Notes: generated by a model not told the origin, from the letters alone. A stretch of DNA of 64,000 nt from a bacterium (GCA_022072055.1 JAJVIK010000004.1:86810-150809), one strand, 5' to 3'; shown: positions 44,526 through 53,723, counted from the first letter of the stretch. Translations and numbers: made by a program.

Positions 44526-45130
44526 TCGGGCCGGTTTCGCGGAATCGCGAGCATGTCTATTACGATCCGTTGTTTCCGCTATGGGAGTTCTACCCGGACG
44601 GGATTCACCCCTCCGTCGCCCTGATCTCCCCGAATGACCTTCCAGACCCCTACCGGGCCCTTCTGGTCCACGACAAGGACATGACCCCCACGTTGGAGAG
44701 GCATCACGGCGGCCCGATTTCGCTTCGGTTGCTGGGCTCCCAACGCTCGGGCTCGGTCTACAAGCGGGAGGTGATCCTGGTGTTGGAACCGGTCGGGAAG
44801 CCGGTCGAGTTTGGAGCCATCCGAATCCACCTGTCCCGGTTCCCGCTCGAGGCGCGCATGGATATCGTCGAAAACCGGATGCCGTTGGGAACCATCCTCA
44901 AGAAACATCGTGTCGAGCACAAGTGCCGCCCCTCGGCCTTCTTCAAGGCGGCGCCGGACACGCTGATGCGCGAGGCGCTCGCCTCGGGGTCCGTTCCCTT
45001 TCTGTTCGGACGATGCAACACGATGACCGACGGGCGGGGATTGCCGCTCGCGGAGGTCGTGGAAATTCTGCCGCCCGCCGAAATGCCGGCGGCTCAAGGA
45101 GCGCTTGATGTCAACTGTCAGAACTTGTGA
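44522..45130 (+). CDS. Chorismate-lyase-like protein
   Basis: 202 residues. The pattern HDKDMTPTLERHHGGPISLR, YKREVILVLEPVGKPVEFG, PLGTILKKH and PLAEVVEILPP is that of the chorismate pyruvate-lyase fold (UbiC, Rv2949c and DUF98 relatives), which makes 4-hydroxybenzoate from chorismate. Arg82 and Glu181 fall where the family keeps an Arg in the substrate pocket and a C-terminal Glu. Overall similarity is low, so this is a fold-level call. It overlaps the genes on both sides (ATGA before, 23 bases after). Confidence 0.65.
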   Translation: MIGPVSRNREHVYYDPLFPLWEFYPDGIHPSVALISPNDLPDPYRALLVHDKDMTPTLERHHGGPISLRLLGSQRSGSVYKREVILVLEPVGKPVEFGAIRIHLSRFPLEARMDIVENRMPLGTILKKHRVEHKCRPSAFFKAAPDTLMREALASGSVPFLFGRCNTMTDGRGLPLAEVVEILPPAEMPAAQGALDVNCQNL

Positions 45131-46367
45131 CGCGGTCATCATCGGAGGCGGACCGGCCGGCTCGACCGCGGCCGCTGTCCTCGCCGGAAAGGGCCGTGAC
45201 GTCGTGGTCCTCGAAAAGGAAAAGTTCCCGCGCTACCACATCGGGGAGTCCCTCCTGCCTTACGGTTACTTCGTTCTCGACAAGATCGGGATGCTTTCCA
45301 AGATGAAGTCTTCCCCCTTTGTCAAGAAATACAGCGTGCAGTTTGTCAGCATGGACGGTAAGGCCTCGATCCCGTTTTATTTTCACACCCATCTGAACCA
45401 CGAGGCGGGGCAGACCTGGCAGGTCGAGCGCGCCGAGTTTGACCAGATGATGCTGGAGAACGCTCGTGAGCGCGGGGCCGAGGTTCACGAGGAGACCCCG
45501 GTCAAAGAGCTCCTCTCCGAAGGAGAGGCGGTGATTGGAGTCCGCGCGGTTCGCAAGGATGGAGTCCCCTTTGAGGTCCGCGCCCCGATCACCATCGACG
45601 CGAGCGGACGGGATGCCGTGGCGGTGACCAAGAACGGCTGGAAGATGAAGGACCCCTACCTGAACAAGGTTGCCACCTGGACCTATTACAAGGGCGCGCT
45701 GCGCGATCCGGGAGTGGATGAGGGCGCCACCACCGTGGCCTATGTCCCCGAAAAGGGGTGGTTCTGGTATATCCCGCTCCAGCGCGACCTGGTCAGTGTG
45801 GGGATTGTCGCGGAACCGTCTTACATGTACCGCGAGGGCCGTGCCCCGGAGCGAATCCTCAATCGTGAGATCGAAAACAACGAGTGGCTCCGGGACCACC
45901 TCTCCCACGGGGTTCCCACGGGGAAGTTTTATCACACGGGGGATTACTCTTACCGCTCCAAATACTGTGCGAGCGACGGTCTCGTTCTGATCGGCGACGC
46001 CTTTGCGTTTCTCGATCCGGTGTTTTCCTCCGGGGTCTTTTTGGCGCTCAAGAGCGGGGAGCTCGCGGCAGAGACAGTGGACCGGGCGCTGGCGGCGAGT
46101 TCTTTCGGCGCGGAGGTTTTCGCCGATTACGGCGAAACCATGTGTCGGGGAATCGAGGCGATGCGCAGCCTGGTGTACGCCTTCTATGACCACGGCTTCA
46201 GCTTCGGGAAATTGATCCGGAAACACCCCCATCTCAAGGCCGATGTCACCGACTGCCTGATCGGGAATTTGCTGATCGATTTCAACGAATTGCAGAACGC
46301 CATGGCGGAGTTCGCGAAGCTGCCCGAACCGCTTCCCCACGGGCGCGCGCTGCTCGCGGTCGCATGA
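45108..46367 (+). CDS. Flavin-dependent halogenase-like oxidoreductase
   Basis: 419 residues from ATG 45108 with AAGGAG seven bases upstream. The FAD motif GGGPAG is at 13-18 and FPRYHIGESLLP follows, common to halogenases and geranylgeranyl-reductase-like enzymes. WFWYIP at 218-223 fits the halogenase WxWxIP signature, and Lys73/Lys74 (VKKYSVQF) lie where halogenases carry the lysine that forms the active chloramine. GDAFAFLDPVFSSGV is the second FAD site. Family relatives also act as hydroxylases or reductases, so halogenation is a prediction. Its neighbour could supply a phenolic substrate. Confidence 0.78.
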   Translation: MSTVRTCDAVIIGGGPAGSTAAAVLAGKGRDVVVLEKEKFPRYHIGESLLPYGYFVLDKIGMLSKMKSSPFVKKYSVQFVSMDGKASIPFYFHTHLNHEAGQTWQVERAEFDQMMLENARERGAEVHEETPVKELLSEGEAVIGVRAVRKDGVPFEVRAPITIDASGRDAVAVTKNGWKMKDPYLNKVATWTYYKGALRDPGVDEGATTVAYVPEKGWFWYIPLQRDLVSVGIVAEPSYMYREGRAPERILNREIENNEWLRDHLSHGVPTGKFYHTGDYSYRSKYCASDGLVLIGDAFAFLDPVFSSGVFLALKSGELAAETVDRALAASSFGAEVFADYGETMCRGIEAMRSLVYAFYDHGFSFGKLIRKHPHLKADVTDCLIGNLLIDFNELQNAMAEFAKLPEPLPHGRALLAVA

Positions 46368-47653
46368 AGATTGTCCAGATCACCGCGGGGACCGGGAACT
46401 TTCACTGCGGCAACTGTGTGCGCGACAACGCGCTGGTGTCCGAGCTTCAGAAGCTCGGCCATGAGGCGCTGATGGTTCCGCTGTACCTCCCGATGGTGAC
46501 GGATGAGCCCGCGCCCACGCCCCATGTCCCCCTCTTCTATGGCGGGATCAATGTATACTTGCAGCAGAAATCGGCGCTCTTCCGATGGACTCCGCGTTGG
46601 CTTGATGCCCTCTTGGACTCGGACCGACTGCTCCACTGGGCCGCGGACCATTCGGGAATGACCCGCGCCAAAGACCTCGGCGAGATCACTTTGTCGACCC
46701 TACGCGGCGAGGAGGGCCGTCAGGTCAAGGAGCTCGAGCGCCTGATCGAGTGGCTCCGCGAATACGGGCGCCCGGATGCGGTCATGGTCTCCAACGCGCT
46801 TCTCGCGGGCATTGGAAGCGCGATCCGCCGCGCGCTGGATGTTCCGGTGATCTGCACCCTTCAGGGCGAGGATGGGTTCCTTGACACCCTCGTGGCGCCT
46901 TATTCCGACGAGGCCTGGAAAACGCTCGCGGACCGGGCGCGGGACATCGACGCCTTCATCGCGGTAAGCCGCTATTACGGCGGTTTGATGAGCGGGCGCC
47001 TCAACCTCCCGGATGGAAAAGTCCATGTGGTCCACAACGGCTCCGGCCTGGTCGGGGCCGGGCTCGAACACCTCGAACCTGAATTCCCCACAATCGGCTA
47101 CCTGGCGCGTCTGTGCCGGGACAAGGGGCTTGAGACCCTGGTGGATGCGTTCATCGACCTCAAGCGCGCTGGGCGCGCGAAAAACCTTCAGCTCCGGGTG
47201 GCGGGCGCGATGACTCCCAGCGACCAGCCGTTCGTAAACCGGCTCTGTGAGAAACTGAGCGCGCATGACCTCCTTGGGGATGTCGAGGTTCATCCCAATA
47301 TCTCCCTTGAGGAGAAGGTCGAGTTTCTGCGGGGACTCACGGTGCTTTCGGTTCCCGCGACATACGGGGAGGCTTTTGGGCTGTATGTCATCGAGGCCTT
47401 GGCGGTTGGAACTCCGGTGGTCCAGCCGTACCATGCCGCGTTTCCAGAGGTTCTGGAGCTCGCCAAGGGCGGAACTCTGTACGACCCATCCCGGCCGGGG
47501 GGCCTCACCGAGGCGTTGGAGGAGCTCCTCATGGATCGGGCCAAGGCAAGGTCGCTTGGAGAGGCGGGAAGGCGTGCGGTGGAGGAGCATTTCACTTTGC
47601 GGCGGATGGCGGAGGGGGTGGCCGCTGTCGCGGAGAAGGTCCTCTCGGCGTGA
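46364..47653 (+). CDS. Glycosyltransferase family 4
   Basis: 429 residues. Begins KIVQITAGTGNFHCGNCVRD (the glycine-rich acceptor loop) and has IAVSRYYGGLM, VHVVHNGSGLV, IGYLARLCRDKGLETLVDAF and VPATYGEAFGLYVIEALAVG, the GT4 nucleotide-sugar site with the E-x7-E pair. ATGA overlap with the halogenase-like gene places it in the same transcript. It may add a sugar to the product of that pathway. No membrane helix. Confidence 0.9.
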   Translation: MKIVQITAGTGNFHCGNCVRDNALVSELQKLGHEALMVPLYLPMVTDEPAPTPHVPLFYGGINVYLQQKSALFRWTPRWLDALLDSDRLLHWAADHSGMTRAKDLGEITLSTLRGEEGRQVKELERLIEWLREYGRPDAVMVSNALLAGIGSAIRRALDVPVICTLQGEDGFLDTLVAPYSDEAWKTLADRARDIDAFIAVSRYYGGLMSGRLNLPDGKVHVVHNGSGLVGAGLEHLEPEFPTIGYLARLCRDKGLETLVDAFIDLKRAGRAKNLQLRVAGAMTPSDQPFVNRLCEKLSAHDLLGDVEVHPNISLEEKVEFLRGLTVLSVPATYGEAFGLYVIEALAVGTPVVQPYHAAFPEVLELAKGGTLYDPSRPGGLTEALEELLMDRAKARSLGEAGRRAVEEHFTLRRMAEGVAAVAEKVLSA

Positions 47654-47733
47654 GGGTCACCCGCATGCGTGGGATTTGCATTCCCGCGCGGGCAATCCTG
47701 AGGTGATGTCGGAGTCGGTGGAGGGATGACAGC

Positions 47734-48201
47734 ATGGCCTACGAATTCCGATATGAACGTCGCATCGAATTCTCCGACACCGACATGGCGGGGATCGTGC
47801 ACTTCGCCAATTTCTTCAAATTCATGGAGGCGGCGGAGCACGCCTTCTACCTTTCGCTCGGATTCTCGGTCCATGACCTGATGGGAGGTCGGGTGGTCAC
47901 CTGGCCGCGAGTCGCGGCCGAGTGCCGCTACCGTCACCCGCTCCGCTTCGAGGACCTGATCGAAGTCCACCTCTTGGTCAAGGAAAAACGCCGCAAGTCG
48001 ATCCGCTATCTGTTCCTCTTTCACAAGGTGGGGGAGGAGCCGAGGTGCGAATACGCGCGCGGCTCGATCACGGTGGTCTGCGCGGGGCAGGAGGCCCCGG
48101 GCATGCCCTACAAAGCGATTGAAATCCCCGAGGCGATCGGATCGAAGATCGAAACCGCCCCCGAAGCGGTCCTTGCGGCCTTGGAGCATGAGGAGAAATG
48201 A
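47734..48201 (+). CDS. 4HBT-type acyl-CoA thioesterase (YbgC-like)
   Basis: 155 residues. Hotdog-fold thioesterase: EFRYERRIEFSDTDMAGIVHFANFF carries the catalytic Asp of the 4-hydroxybenzoyl-CoA-thioesterase family, then RYRHPLRFEDLIEV. These enzymes release acids, including aromatic ones, from CoA or a carrier protein. GGAGGG lies eight bases before the ATG. It follows the GT4 gene by 80 bases and is the last gene of the putative pathway block. Confidence 0.9.
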   Translation: MAYEFRYERRIEFSDTDMAGIVHFANFFKFMEAAEHAFYLSLGFSVHDLMGGRVVTWPRVAAECRYRHPLRFEDLIEVHLLVKEKRRKSIRYLFLFHKVGEEPRCEYARGSITVVCAGQEAPGMPYKAIEIPEAIGSKIETAPEAVLAALEHEEK

Positions 48202-48203
48202 CC

Positions 48204-49979
48204 ATGCGATCCATCCTCCCACTCGAAAAGACCTCTTGTCTGCTACTCCTTATCTTCACAACTCTCCCGGTCTGGGGAGCCGATTGGAACGCGGTCGAGG
48301 CGGGCGCGAAGCCGGATGGACAAACCGACTGCACCGAGGTCATCCAGAGGCTTCTGGACCAAGCCGGCGCGTCCGGCGGCGGCACGGTCTACCTCCCGGC
48401 GGGGCAGTATCGGGTCGAGGGCAATCTCTCGATCCCGGCGGCGGTCACGCTCAAGGGTGTTTTCAATGTCCCCCCGACCACCCGTCATGAGGGCAGCCCC
48501 GACCTGCATGGAACCGTGCTGCTGGCTTTTGCCGGACGGGGATCGCGAGAGGGCAGACCTTTCATTCACCTTGCCGGGCACATGGCGGTCCTTTCCGGGG
48601 TGATCGTGCGCTACCCGGAATGGAGGCAAACCGATGTCCCGCCCGTTCCTTATCCTCCCTGTGTCCTTGCGGACGGCGCGGAGGATGTCGGGGTCTTTGA
48701 TTGCTGCCTGATCAACCCGTATGAGGCGGTGGTGATGGTCCGCTCGGCGCGGCATGTCATTCGGAATGTCTTCGGCTATCCCAGCTTCCGGGGGCTTTAT
48801 GTGGATGAGTGCTACGACATCGGGCGAATCGAAAACTGTCACTTCTGGCCCTTCGGGGTGAATTACCAGGTCGAGGATCCGTTCTGCAAGTGGGTCAACA
48901 CCGAAGGGGTGGCCTTCGAGTTCGCGCGCACCGATTGGCACTATGTGCTCAACACCTTCTGCTTCGGGTATGGGGTCGGGTACAAATACAGCGAGAGCAA
49001 GGCCGGGAGCTGCAACGGGAACTTCCTGGGGATCGGGGCGGACTCGTGTGTCCGCCCGGTGCTGGTCGAGCAGGCGCAGGATCCGGGGCTTCTGATCACC
49101 AACGGCGAGTTTGTCGGAAGATGGGGGAGCAGGGATTCAGTGGGAGTGGAGGTGACGGATACGGCGCGCGGCAAGGTGAGCCTGGTGAACTGCTCGTTCT
49201 GGGGCCCGATTGATCGCTGCATCCACCACCATGCCCCATGGGGGCAGCTCACCGCGAGCGCGTGCAATTTTGTCCACTGGGACAACACGGGGATCGGGTC
49301 GCCGTGCATCCGGATCGATTCCGGCGCCGCGATTGTCCAAGGGAATACCTTCTCCGAGGGGAGTCTGCATGTCCTGGTCGGGGGGCCGGTCCGGTCCGCG
49401 ATCCTGATGGGCAACCAAGCCGCCTCCGGGTTCCGTGTTGAAAACCATGCCGGTAAGAAGACCCAGGCGGTGGCCAACGAGGAAGATTCCATCGGTTGGA
49501 ACGAGGAAGCCAGAAAACACTACACCCTTCGCCTGGGAGCCAAGGGAGACAGCCGGTATTTGCGCCATTGGTTCGGGCCGGAGGGCAAGGAGACAGACTT
49601 GGCGCCGAACTCAACCTGGCGCTGGACCACCGCCTCATCCACGCTTGTTTTACCCGTCAATCCGAACAAGCCCTACGAGCTGACCCTGGCCTCGGAGGTT
49701 CCCGCGGAGGCCGTGGAACCGCAAAGCGGGATTTATCTTGGGGAAAAGCGACTCGCCGAGTTTGCCCCCGGGGGAAATGAGCTGCGGGCAAAGATTCCTC
49801 CCCAGGATTCCGAGACGCTCACTCTCACCCTACGGGTCCGGGAGTGGGTTCCTTCCCAGCATCGCGCGGAGAGCCAGGATCACCGCGGTCTCGGTATTCA
49901 GGTTTACAGAGTCACACTTAAGGCTGATGATGCGCCTGAACAAGTTTTCAACGCCAATCGGGGCGAATGGACCCCCTGA
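48204..49979 (+). CDS. Exported right-handed beta-helix protein (pectate-lyase-3-like)
   Basis: 591 residues from ATG 48204, with GAGGAG eight bases upstream; an ATG two codons earlier sits too close to that site. The signal peptide (LLLLIFTTLPVWG) precedes DWNAVEAGAKPDGQTDCTEVI, the start of pectate-lyase superfamily beta-helices, and GGGTVYLPAGQYRV. The helix runs through FDCCLINPYEAVVMVRS and LVNCSFWGPIDRC. A C-terminal domain of about 150 residues follows. Likely a secreted polysaccharide lyase or hydrolase; the substrate is unknown. Confidence 0.85.
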   Translation: MRSILPLEKTSCLLLLIFTTLPVWGADWNAVEAGAKPDGQTDCTEVIQRLLDQAGASGGGTVYLPAGQYRVEGNLSIPAAVTLKGVFNVPPTTRHEGSPDLHGTVLLAFAGRGSREGRPFIHLAGHMAVLSGVIVRYPEWRQTDVPPVPYPPCVLADGAEDVGVFDCCLINPYEAVVMVRSARHVIRNVFGYPSFRGLYVDECYDIGRIENCHFWPFGVNYQVEDPFCKWVNTEGVAFEFARTDWHYVLNTFCFGYGVGYKYSESKAGSCNGNFLGIGADSCVRPVLVEQAQDPGLLITNGEFVGRWGSRDSVGVEVTDTARGKVSLVNCSFWGPIDRCIHHHAPWGQLTASACNFVHWDNTGIGSPCIRIDSGAAIVQGNTFSEGSLHVLVGGPVRSAILMGNQAASGFRVENHAGKKTQAVANEEDSIGWNEEARKHYTLRLGAKGDSRYLRHWFGPEGKETDLAPNSTWRWTTASSTLVLPVNPNKPYELTLASEVPAEAVEPQSGIYLGEKRLAEFAPGGNELRAKIPPQDSETLTLTLRVREWVPSQHRAESQDHRGLGIQVYRVTLKADDAPEQVFNANRGEWTP

Positions 49980-50015
49980 TTTGAGGGGATAGCGAGAAAC
50001 TGGAGAGGTTGTCGA

Positions 50016-50522
50016 ATGAGTCGGGCGAAGGTGGAGACATTGTGTGAGCTCTTGGATTCCTGCCGGAGCACAACCCTGGAGTTCGCCGGAAAGGTCCCGG
50101 AGCGCGCCAGGCTCCGTCAAATCGAGCCGGGTAAGGCGCATCCGCTCTGGTTGATCGGGCATCTGGCCGGGTCGGCGAACGCGGTGGGGCTTCGCTGGGT
50201 CCTCGGATCGGAGTCGATCCTGGAACCGGAATTTGGCGTCACCTTCGCCCCGGATTTCATGAAGGGCAAGCCGATCACATCCAACGCGGCGGAGTATCCC
50301 TCGTGGGAGGAAGTGCTCGGAATCTATGACCGGGTCATGAAAACCCTCATTGAGGCGGTAAGCCGCCTCTCGGATGAAGACCTACCCGGTCCTCCCAGGG
50401 GCAAGATGCCCGAGCGACTGCTGCCGTATTTCTCGACCCTCGGCAAGGGGATCGCTCGGCTCAGCCTGCACGATTCGCATCATCGCGGCCAGATGTCGCT
50501 GATCGCAAACCTGGCGGAATGA
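50016..50522 (+). CDS. DinB-family protein
   Basis: 168 residues, a four-helix bundle. HPLWLIGHLAGSANAVG carries the first metal His and SLHDSHHRGQMSLI the C-terminal His pair, the three-His site of DinB/YfiT-like proteins. Many serve as thiol-dependent transferases or hydrolases; here no more can be said. GAGAGG lies eight bases before the ATG. The next gene starts about 40 bases after its stop. Confidence 0.87.
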   Translation: MSRAKVETLCELLDSCRSTTLEFAGKVPERARLRQIEPGKAHPLWLIGHLAGSANAVGLRWVLGSESILEPEFGVTFAPDFMKGKPITSNAAEYPSWEEVLGIYDRVMKTLIEAVSRLSDEDLPGPPRGKMPERLLPYFSTLGKGIARLSLHDSHHRGQMSLIANLAE

Positions 50523-50563
50523 CATTCGCGCCGGACTCCCATTCTTCAAAGGGACTTGAACCG

Positions 50564-51340
50564 ATGAGCGCTCAATCCGCGCCGGCGGGACCCCCCACCC
50601 CTGCGCACTTGGAGATGTATCGCGCCGATGGGTACCTCCGGTTTGGTCGGATCTTCGACGAAGCTGAGCTCGCGGACCTGCGCCGCTATATCGATTTCCT
50701 GATTGAGACAAGGCCGAAGAGCAAACGTCCCGAGCACCTCGATGTTCCCCACTTCGAGCACCCTTATCTGTTCAAGTTCCTGACTCACCCGCGCGTGCTC
50801 GACATCATCGAGGGCTTCATCGGCCCCGACATTGTCCTCTGGTCGAGCCACTTCATTTCCAAACCCGGCGGAGATGGTTTGCCGGTTTCCTGGCACACCG
50901 ACGCCGACTATTGGAAAGGGAGGCTCGACCCGATGGAGGTGATTACTCTGTGGCTGGCGGTGGATCGATCAACGCGCGAAAATGGTTGCATGCGGGTGAT
51001 TCCGGGCACACACCTTCGAAGGATTGAGCGACGCTACCGAGACCTGGCGCCGGGGACCAATGTGTTCGAGAACACGCTGGACGAATCTGAATTTGACCTT
51101 GGGCGGGCGGTGGATGTGGAGCTTGAGGCCGGGGAGTGCTCGTTCCATGACGCCTGGACCATTCACGGCTCGGAGGGCAACTTCTCCCCGATGCGTCGCT
51201 GCGGGTACACCATGCGCTACATGCCCGCGCATGTGGTGTTCACCCCGCTCAGCGAACGTGACCAACACAAGGTGTTCCTGGTTCGAGGCAAGGATCGGAC
51301 CGGGGGCAAAACACCCTACACGGAGATCCCCAAGGGGTGA
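50564..51340 (+). CDS. PhyH-like Fe(II)/2-oxoglutarate dioxygenase
   Basis: 258 residues from ATG 50564; an ATG at 50519 overlapping the DinB stop is possible but has no binding site. The iron triad is visible: HTDADYW supplies His and Asp, and AWTIHGSEGN the distal His, with Arg of RCGYTMRYMP for 2-oxoglutarate. MRVIPGTHL is typical of the phytanoyl-CoA dioxygenase family. These enzymes hydroxylate small molecules and lipids; the substrate is unknown. It lies 18 bases before hisD. Confidence 0.9.
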   Translation: MSAQSAPAGPPTPAHLEMYRADGYLRFGRIFDEAELADLRRYIDFLIETRPKSKRPEHLDVPHFEHPYLFKFLTHPRVLDIIEGFIGPDIVLWSSHFISKPGGDGLPVSWHTDADYWKGRLDPMEVITLWLAVDRSTRENGCMRVIPGTHLRRIERRYRDLAPGTNVFENTLDESEFDLGRAVDVELEAGECSFHDAWTIHGSEGNFSPMRRCGYTMRYMPAHVVFTPLSERDQHKVFLVRGKDRTGGKTPYTEIPKG

Positions 51341-51358
51341 TCGGAATGGACCCGAGCC

Positions 51359-52669
51359 ATGCTGGAGCGAATTGACGCCACCCGTGGAGCTGAGGGGGTC
51401 AGCGCCTTCCTCAACCGGAGGCAAGAGGCCCGCCGCGAGGTCTCGCGGGAGGTCACGGAGATTGGCAGGGCTGTCCGTGACCGTGGGTGGGAGGCCATCG
51501 CCGAACTGACCGCTCGCTTCGACGGCATTCGGAAGGAGGCGCGTCCGGAGGCCTTTCGGGTGAGTGAAGCCGATTTCCGCGCCTCGGAATCGGCTCTTTC
51601 TTCCGAGCTTCGGGGCGCCATTGAGCTCGCCATCGAGCGAGTGCGCGTTTTCCATGAGAAACAGAAACGGGCGGATTGGTTTCATGAAGAGATCGGCATC
51701 CGGACCGGCCAACTGTTTCGCCCGCTGGAGCGTGTTGGGGTTTACGCTCCCGGCGGAGCGGCCGTGTTGTTTTCCACGCTGATCATGGATGTGATCCCGG
51801 CTCAGGTGGCGGGGTGTCCGTCGCTCGCGGTCTGCTCCGCTCCGAGCAAGGAGACCGGCACGGTCAGCCCGATCCTGCTGGCAACCTGCCGGATGCTTGG
51901 AATCGAACCAGCCCAGGTGTGGGCCATCGGCGGCGCGCAGGCGATCTTCGCGCTCGCGTCGGAGCTCCCCGGATTCCCGCGAGTGGATGGGGTTTTCGGT
52001 CCGGGAAACGCCTATGTGATGGAGGCCAAGCGCCAAGTTCTGGGCGAAGCGCGGATCGAAAGCCTTCCGGGAAACAGCGAAATCCTGGTCATTGCGGATA
52101 TGAGCGCCGAGCCGCGCTATGTGGCGGCGGACCTGCTGTCTCAGGCCGAACACGCCGGCGGCGAGATGTCGATCCTGGTATCGCCCTCCGCGGAGCTGTT
52201 GGAGAAAGTCGAGGCCGAGGTGGAGCGACAGCTCGCGGCCTTGCCGAGACATGAGATCGCGGCGAGTTCGCTCCGGGGCGGCGGGGCCGCGATCCGAGTC
52301 CGGGACCTCGATCAGGCATGTGAAGTGGCAAATCTGGTGGCCCCTGAACACCTTGAGATCCAGACGCAAGACCCCGAAAGCCTGCTTGGCAAGATTCGCC
52401 ACGCGGGCGCGGTGTTCCTCGGAAGATGGTCCACCGAGCCGATTGGCGACTATACGGCGGGCACAAACCATGTGCTTCCGACCGGAGGCTCCGCGCGTTT
52501 CAGCTCCGCGCTTTCCGTGGACGACTACATGAAGAAGATCAGCGTGGTGAGGGTGGAGCCGGAGGGGCTGCGCAAGATTGGTCCCGCCGCGATGGCGCTG
52601 GCCGAGGCGGAGGGACTCCAAGGCCACCGCGCGGCGATTGAGTTGCGAATGAAGGACTTGGCGGGCTGA
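51359..52669 (+). CDS. hisD: Histidinol dehydrogenase
   Basis: 436 residues. Oxidises histidinol to histidine with two NAD+. Zinc ligands and catalytic residues are in place: DLLSQAEH (Gln, His), APEHLEI (Glu-His pair), SVDDYMKK (Asp) and EGLQGHRAAIELR (His). VYAPGGAAVLFSTLIMD and FGPGNAYVMEAKRQV are standard. The usual AGPSE loop reads PGNSE here (ESLPGNSEILVIAD), a local departure from the family. It is 100 bases before dapA; hisF is far away. Confidence 0.95.
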   Translation: MLERIDATRGAEGVSAFLNRRQEARREVSREVTEIGRAVRDRGWEAIAELTARFDGIRKEARPEAFRVSEADFRASESALSSELRGAIELAIERVRVFHEKQKRADWFHEEIGIRTGQLFRPLERVGVYAPGGAAVLFSTLIMDVIPAQVAGCPSLAVCSAPSKETGTVSPILLATCRMLGIEPAQVWAIGGAQAIFALASELPGFPRVDGVFGPGNAYVMEAKRQVLGEARIESLPGNSEILVIADMSAEPRYVAADLLSQAEHAGGEMSILVSPSAELLEKVEAEVERQLAALPRHEIAASSLRGGGAAIRVRDLDQACEVANLVAPEHLEIQTQDPESLLGKIRHAGAVFLGRWSTEPIGDYTAGTNHVLPTGGSARFSSALSVDDYMKKISVVRVEPEGLRKIGPAAMALAEAEGLQGHRAAIELRMKDLAG

Positions 52670-52769
52670 ATCGCCGCCAGTGGGTTCCAGACCGGCCGGT
52701 CGCGTCGCTTTACGCGGTGGGAGCGCTTGGCTAGAATCGCGGAAAAAGGGCGCGGTGGAGGGTTTTCCG

Positions 52770-53723
52770 GTGGGTTTTGAGTGTCGTGGCTCGATGGTCG
52801 CGTTGGTGACTCCGTTCCGTGAGGGCCGGGTGGATTACCCAACGCTGGAGACTTTGTACCGAATCCACGCTCGCGCCGGAACGGATGCCGTGGTGGTGTG
52901 TGGCACCACCGGCGAGTCGGCCACCCTGACCCACTCCGAGCACCAAGAGCTGGTCCGCCACGCGGCGGGTTTCTTCCGTTCGGAGTTCAAGGGGGGCGGC
53001 CCCGCGCTGGTGGCCGGAACGGGGAGCAACTCCACCCACGAGGCGATCACCCTCACCGAATCCGCCGCCGGGTGTGGAGTGGATGCGGTCCTGGTCATCA
53101 CCCCCTATTACAATAAACCGACACCCGCCGGTCAGCTCCTCCACTTCAAGGAAGTGGCGCGCGCGGCCTCCGAAACCCCGGTCATCCTCTACAATGTTCC
53201 CGGACGAACCGGCCTCAAGATGACCCTAGACACAGTGCTGCGCCTTGCCGAAGTCGGAAACATTGTCGCCATCAAGGAGGCTTCGGGTGACCTCGGTCTC
53301 GCGAGCGAAATCATCCGCCGAGCCCCTCAAGGTTTCCGGCTGCTTTCCGGGGAGGACAATCTGACTTTTCCACTCATGGCCCTGGGAGGAAGCGGAGTGA
53401 TCTCGGTGTCGGCCAACCTGGTCCCCGAACAGCTCAAGCGGATGGTGGCTTTTGGCCTGGAGGGCCGATTTGTCGAGGCGCGAGCGGTTCATCACGCGCT
53501 GTTCAAGCTGACTGAGGCGCTTTTCGTGGAGACCAATCCGATCCCGGTGAAAACCGGGGTGAACCTCATGGCCGGCGCTCCCGGACCGGGGGGCATCCCC
53601 TGGCCGGATGTGGGCGAGTTCCGCCTCCCGCTTTGTCCGATGCGGGAAGAATCGCTCGCGCTCCTCCAGCGTGAAATGGCGGCTCTAGGGCTTCCGGTTG
53701 GCTCGGAGGTCGGCGTGTCATGA
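52770..53723 (+). CDS. dapA: 4-hydroxy-tetrahydrodipicolinate synthase
   Basis: 317 residues from GTG 52770, with GGAGGG upstream; the longer frame to 52680 is not used. It condenses pyruvate with aspartate semialdehyde in lysine and peptidoglycan precursor synthesis. GSMVALVTPF at the start, CGTTGESATLTH, ITPYYNKPTPAG, YNVPGRTGLKM (Tyr of the proton relay) and VAIKEASGD (Schiff-base Lys) are all present. ATGA overlap with the lipoprotein gene downstream. Confidence 0.94.
   Translation: MGFECRGSMVALVTPFREGRVDYPTLETLYRIHARAGTDAVVVCGTTGESATLTHSEHQELVRHAAGFFRSEFKGGGPALVAGTGSNSTHEAITLTESAAGCGVDAVLVITPYYNKPTPAGQLLHFKEVARAASETPVILYNVPGRTGLKMTLDTVLRLAEVGNIVAIKEASGDLGLASEIIRRAPQGFRLLSGEDNLTFPLMALGGSGVISVSANLVPEQLKRMVAFGLEGRFVEARAVHHALFKLTEALFVETNPIPVKTGVNLMAGAPGPGGIPWPDVGEFRLPLCPMREESLALLQREMAALGLPVGSEVGVS

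Noticed and set aside
45108..46367. Geranylgeranyl reductase
   Set aside because: The FAD motifs would fit, but WFWYIP and the positioned lysine favour the halogenase branch; kept as an alternative in the entry.
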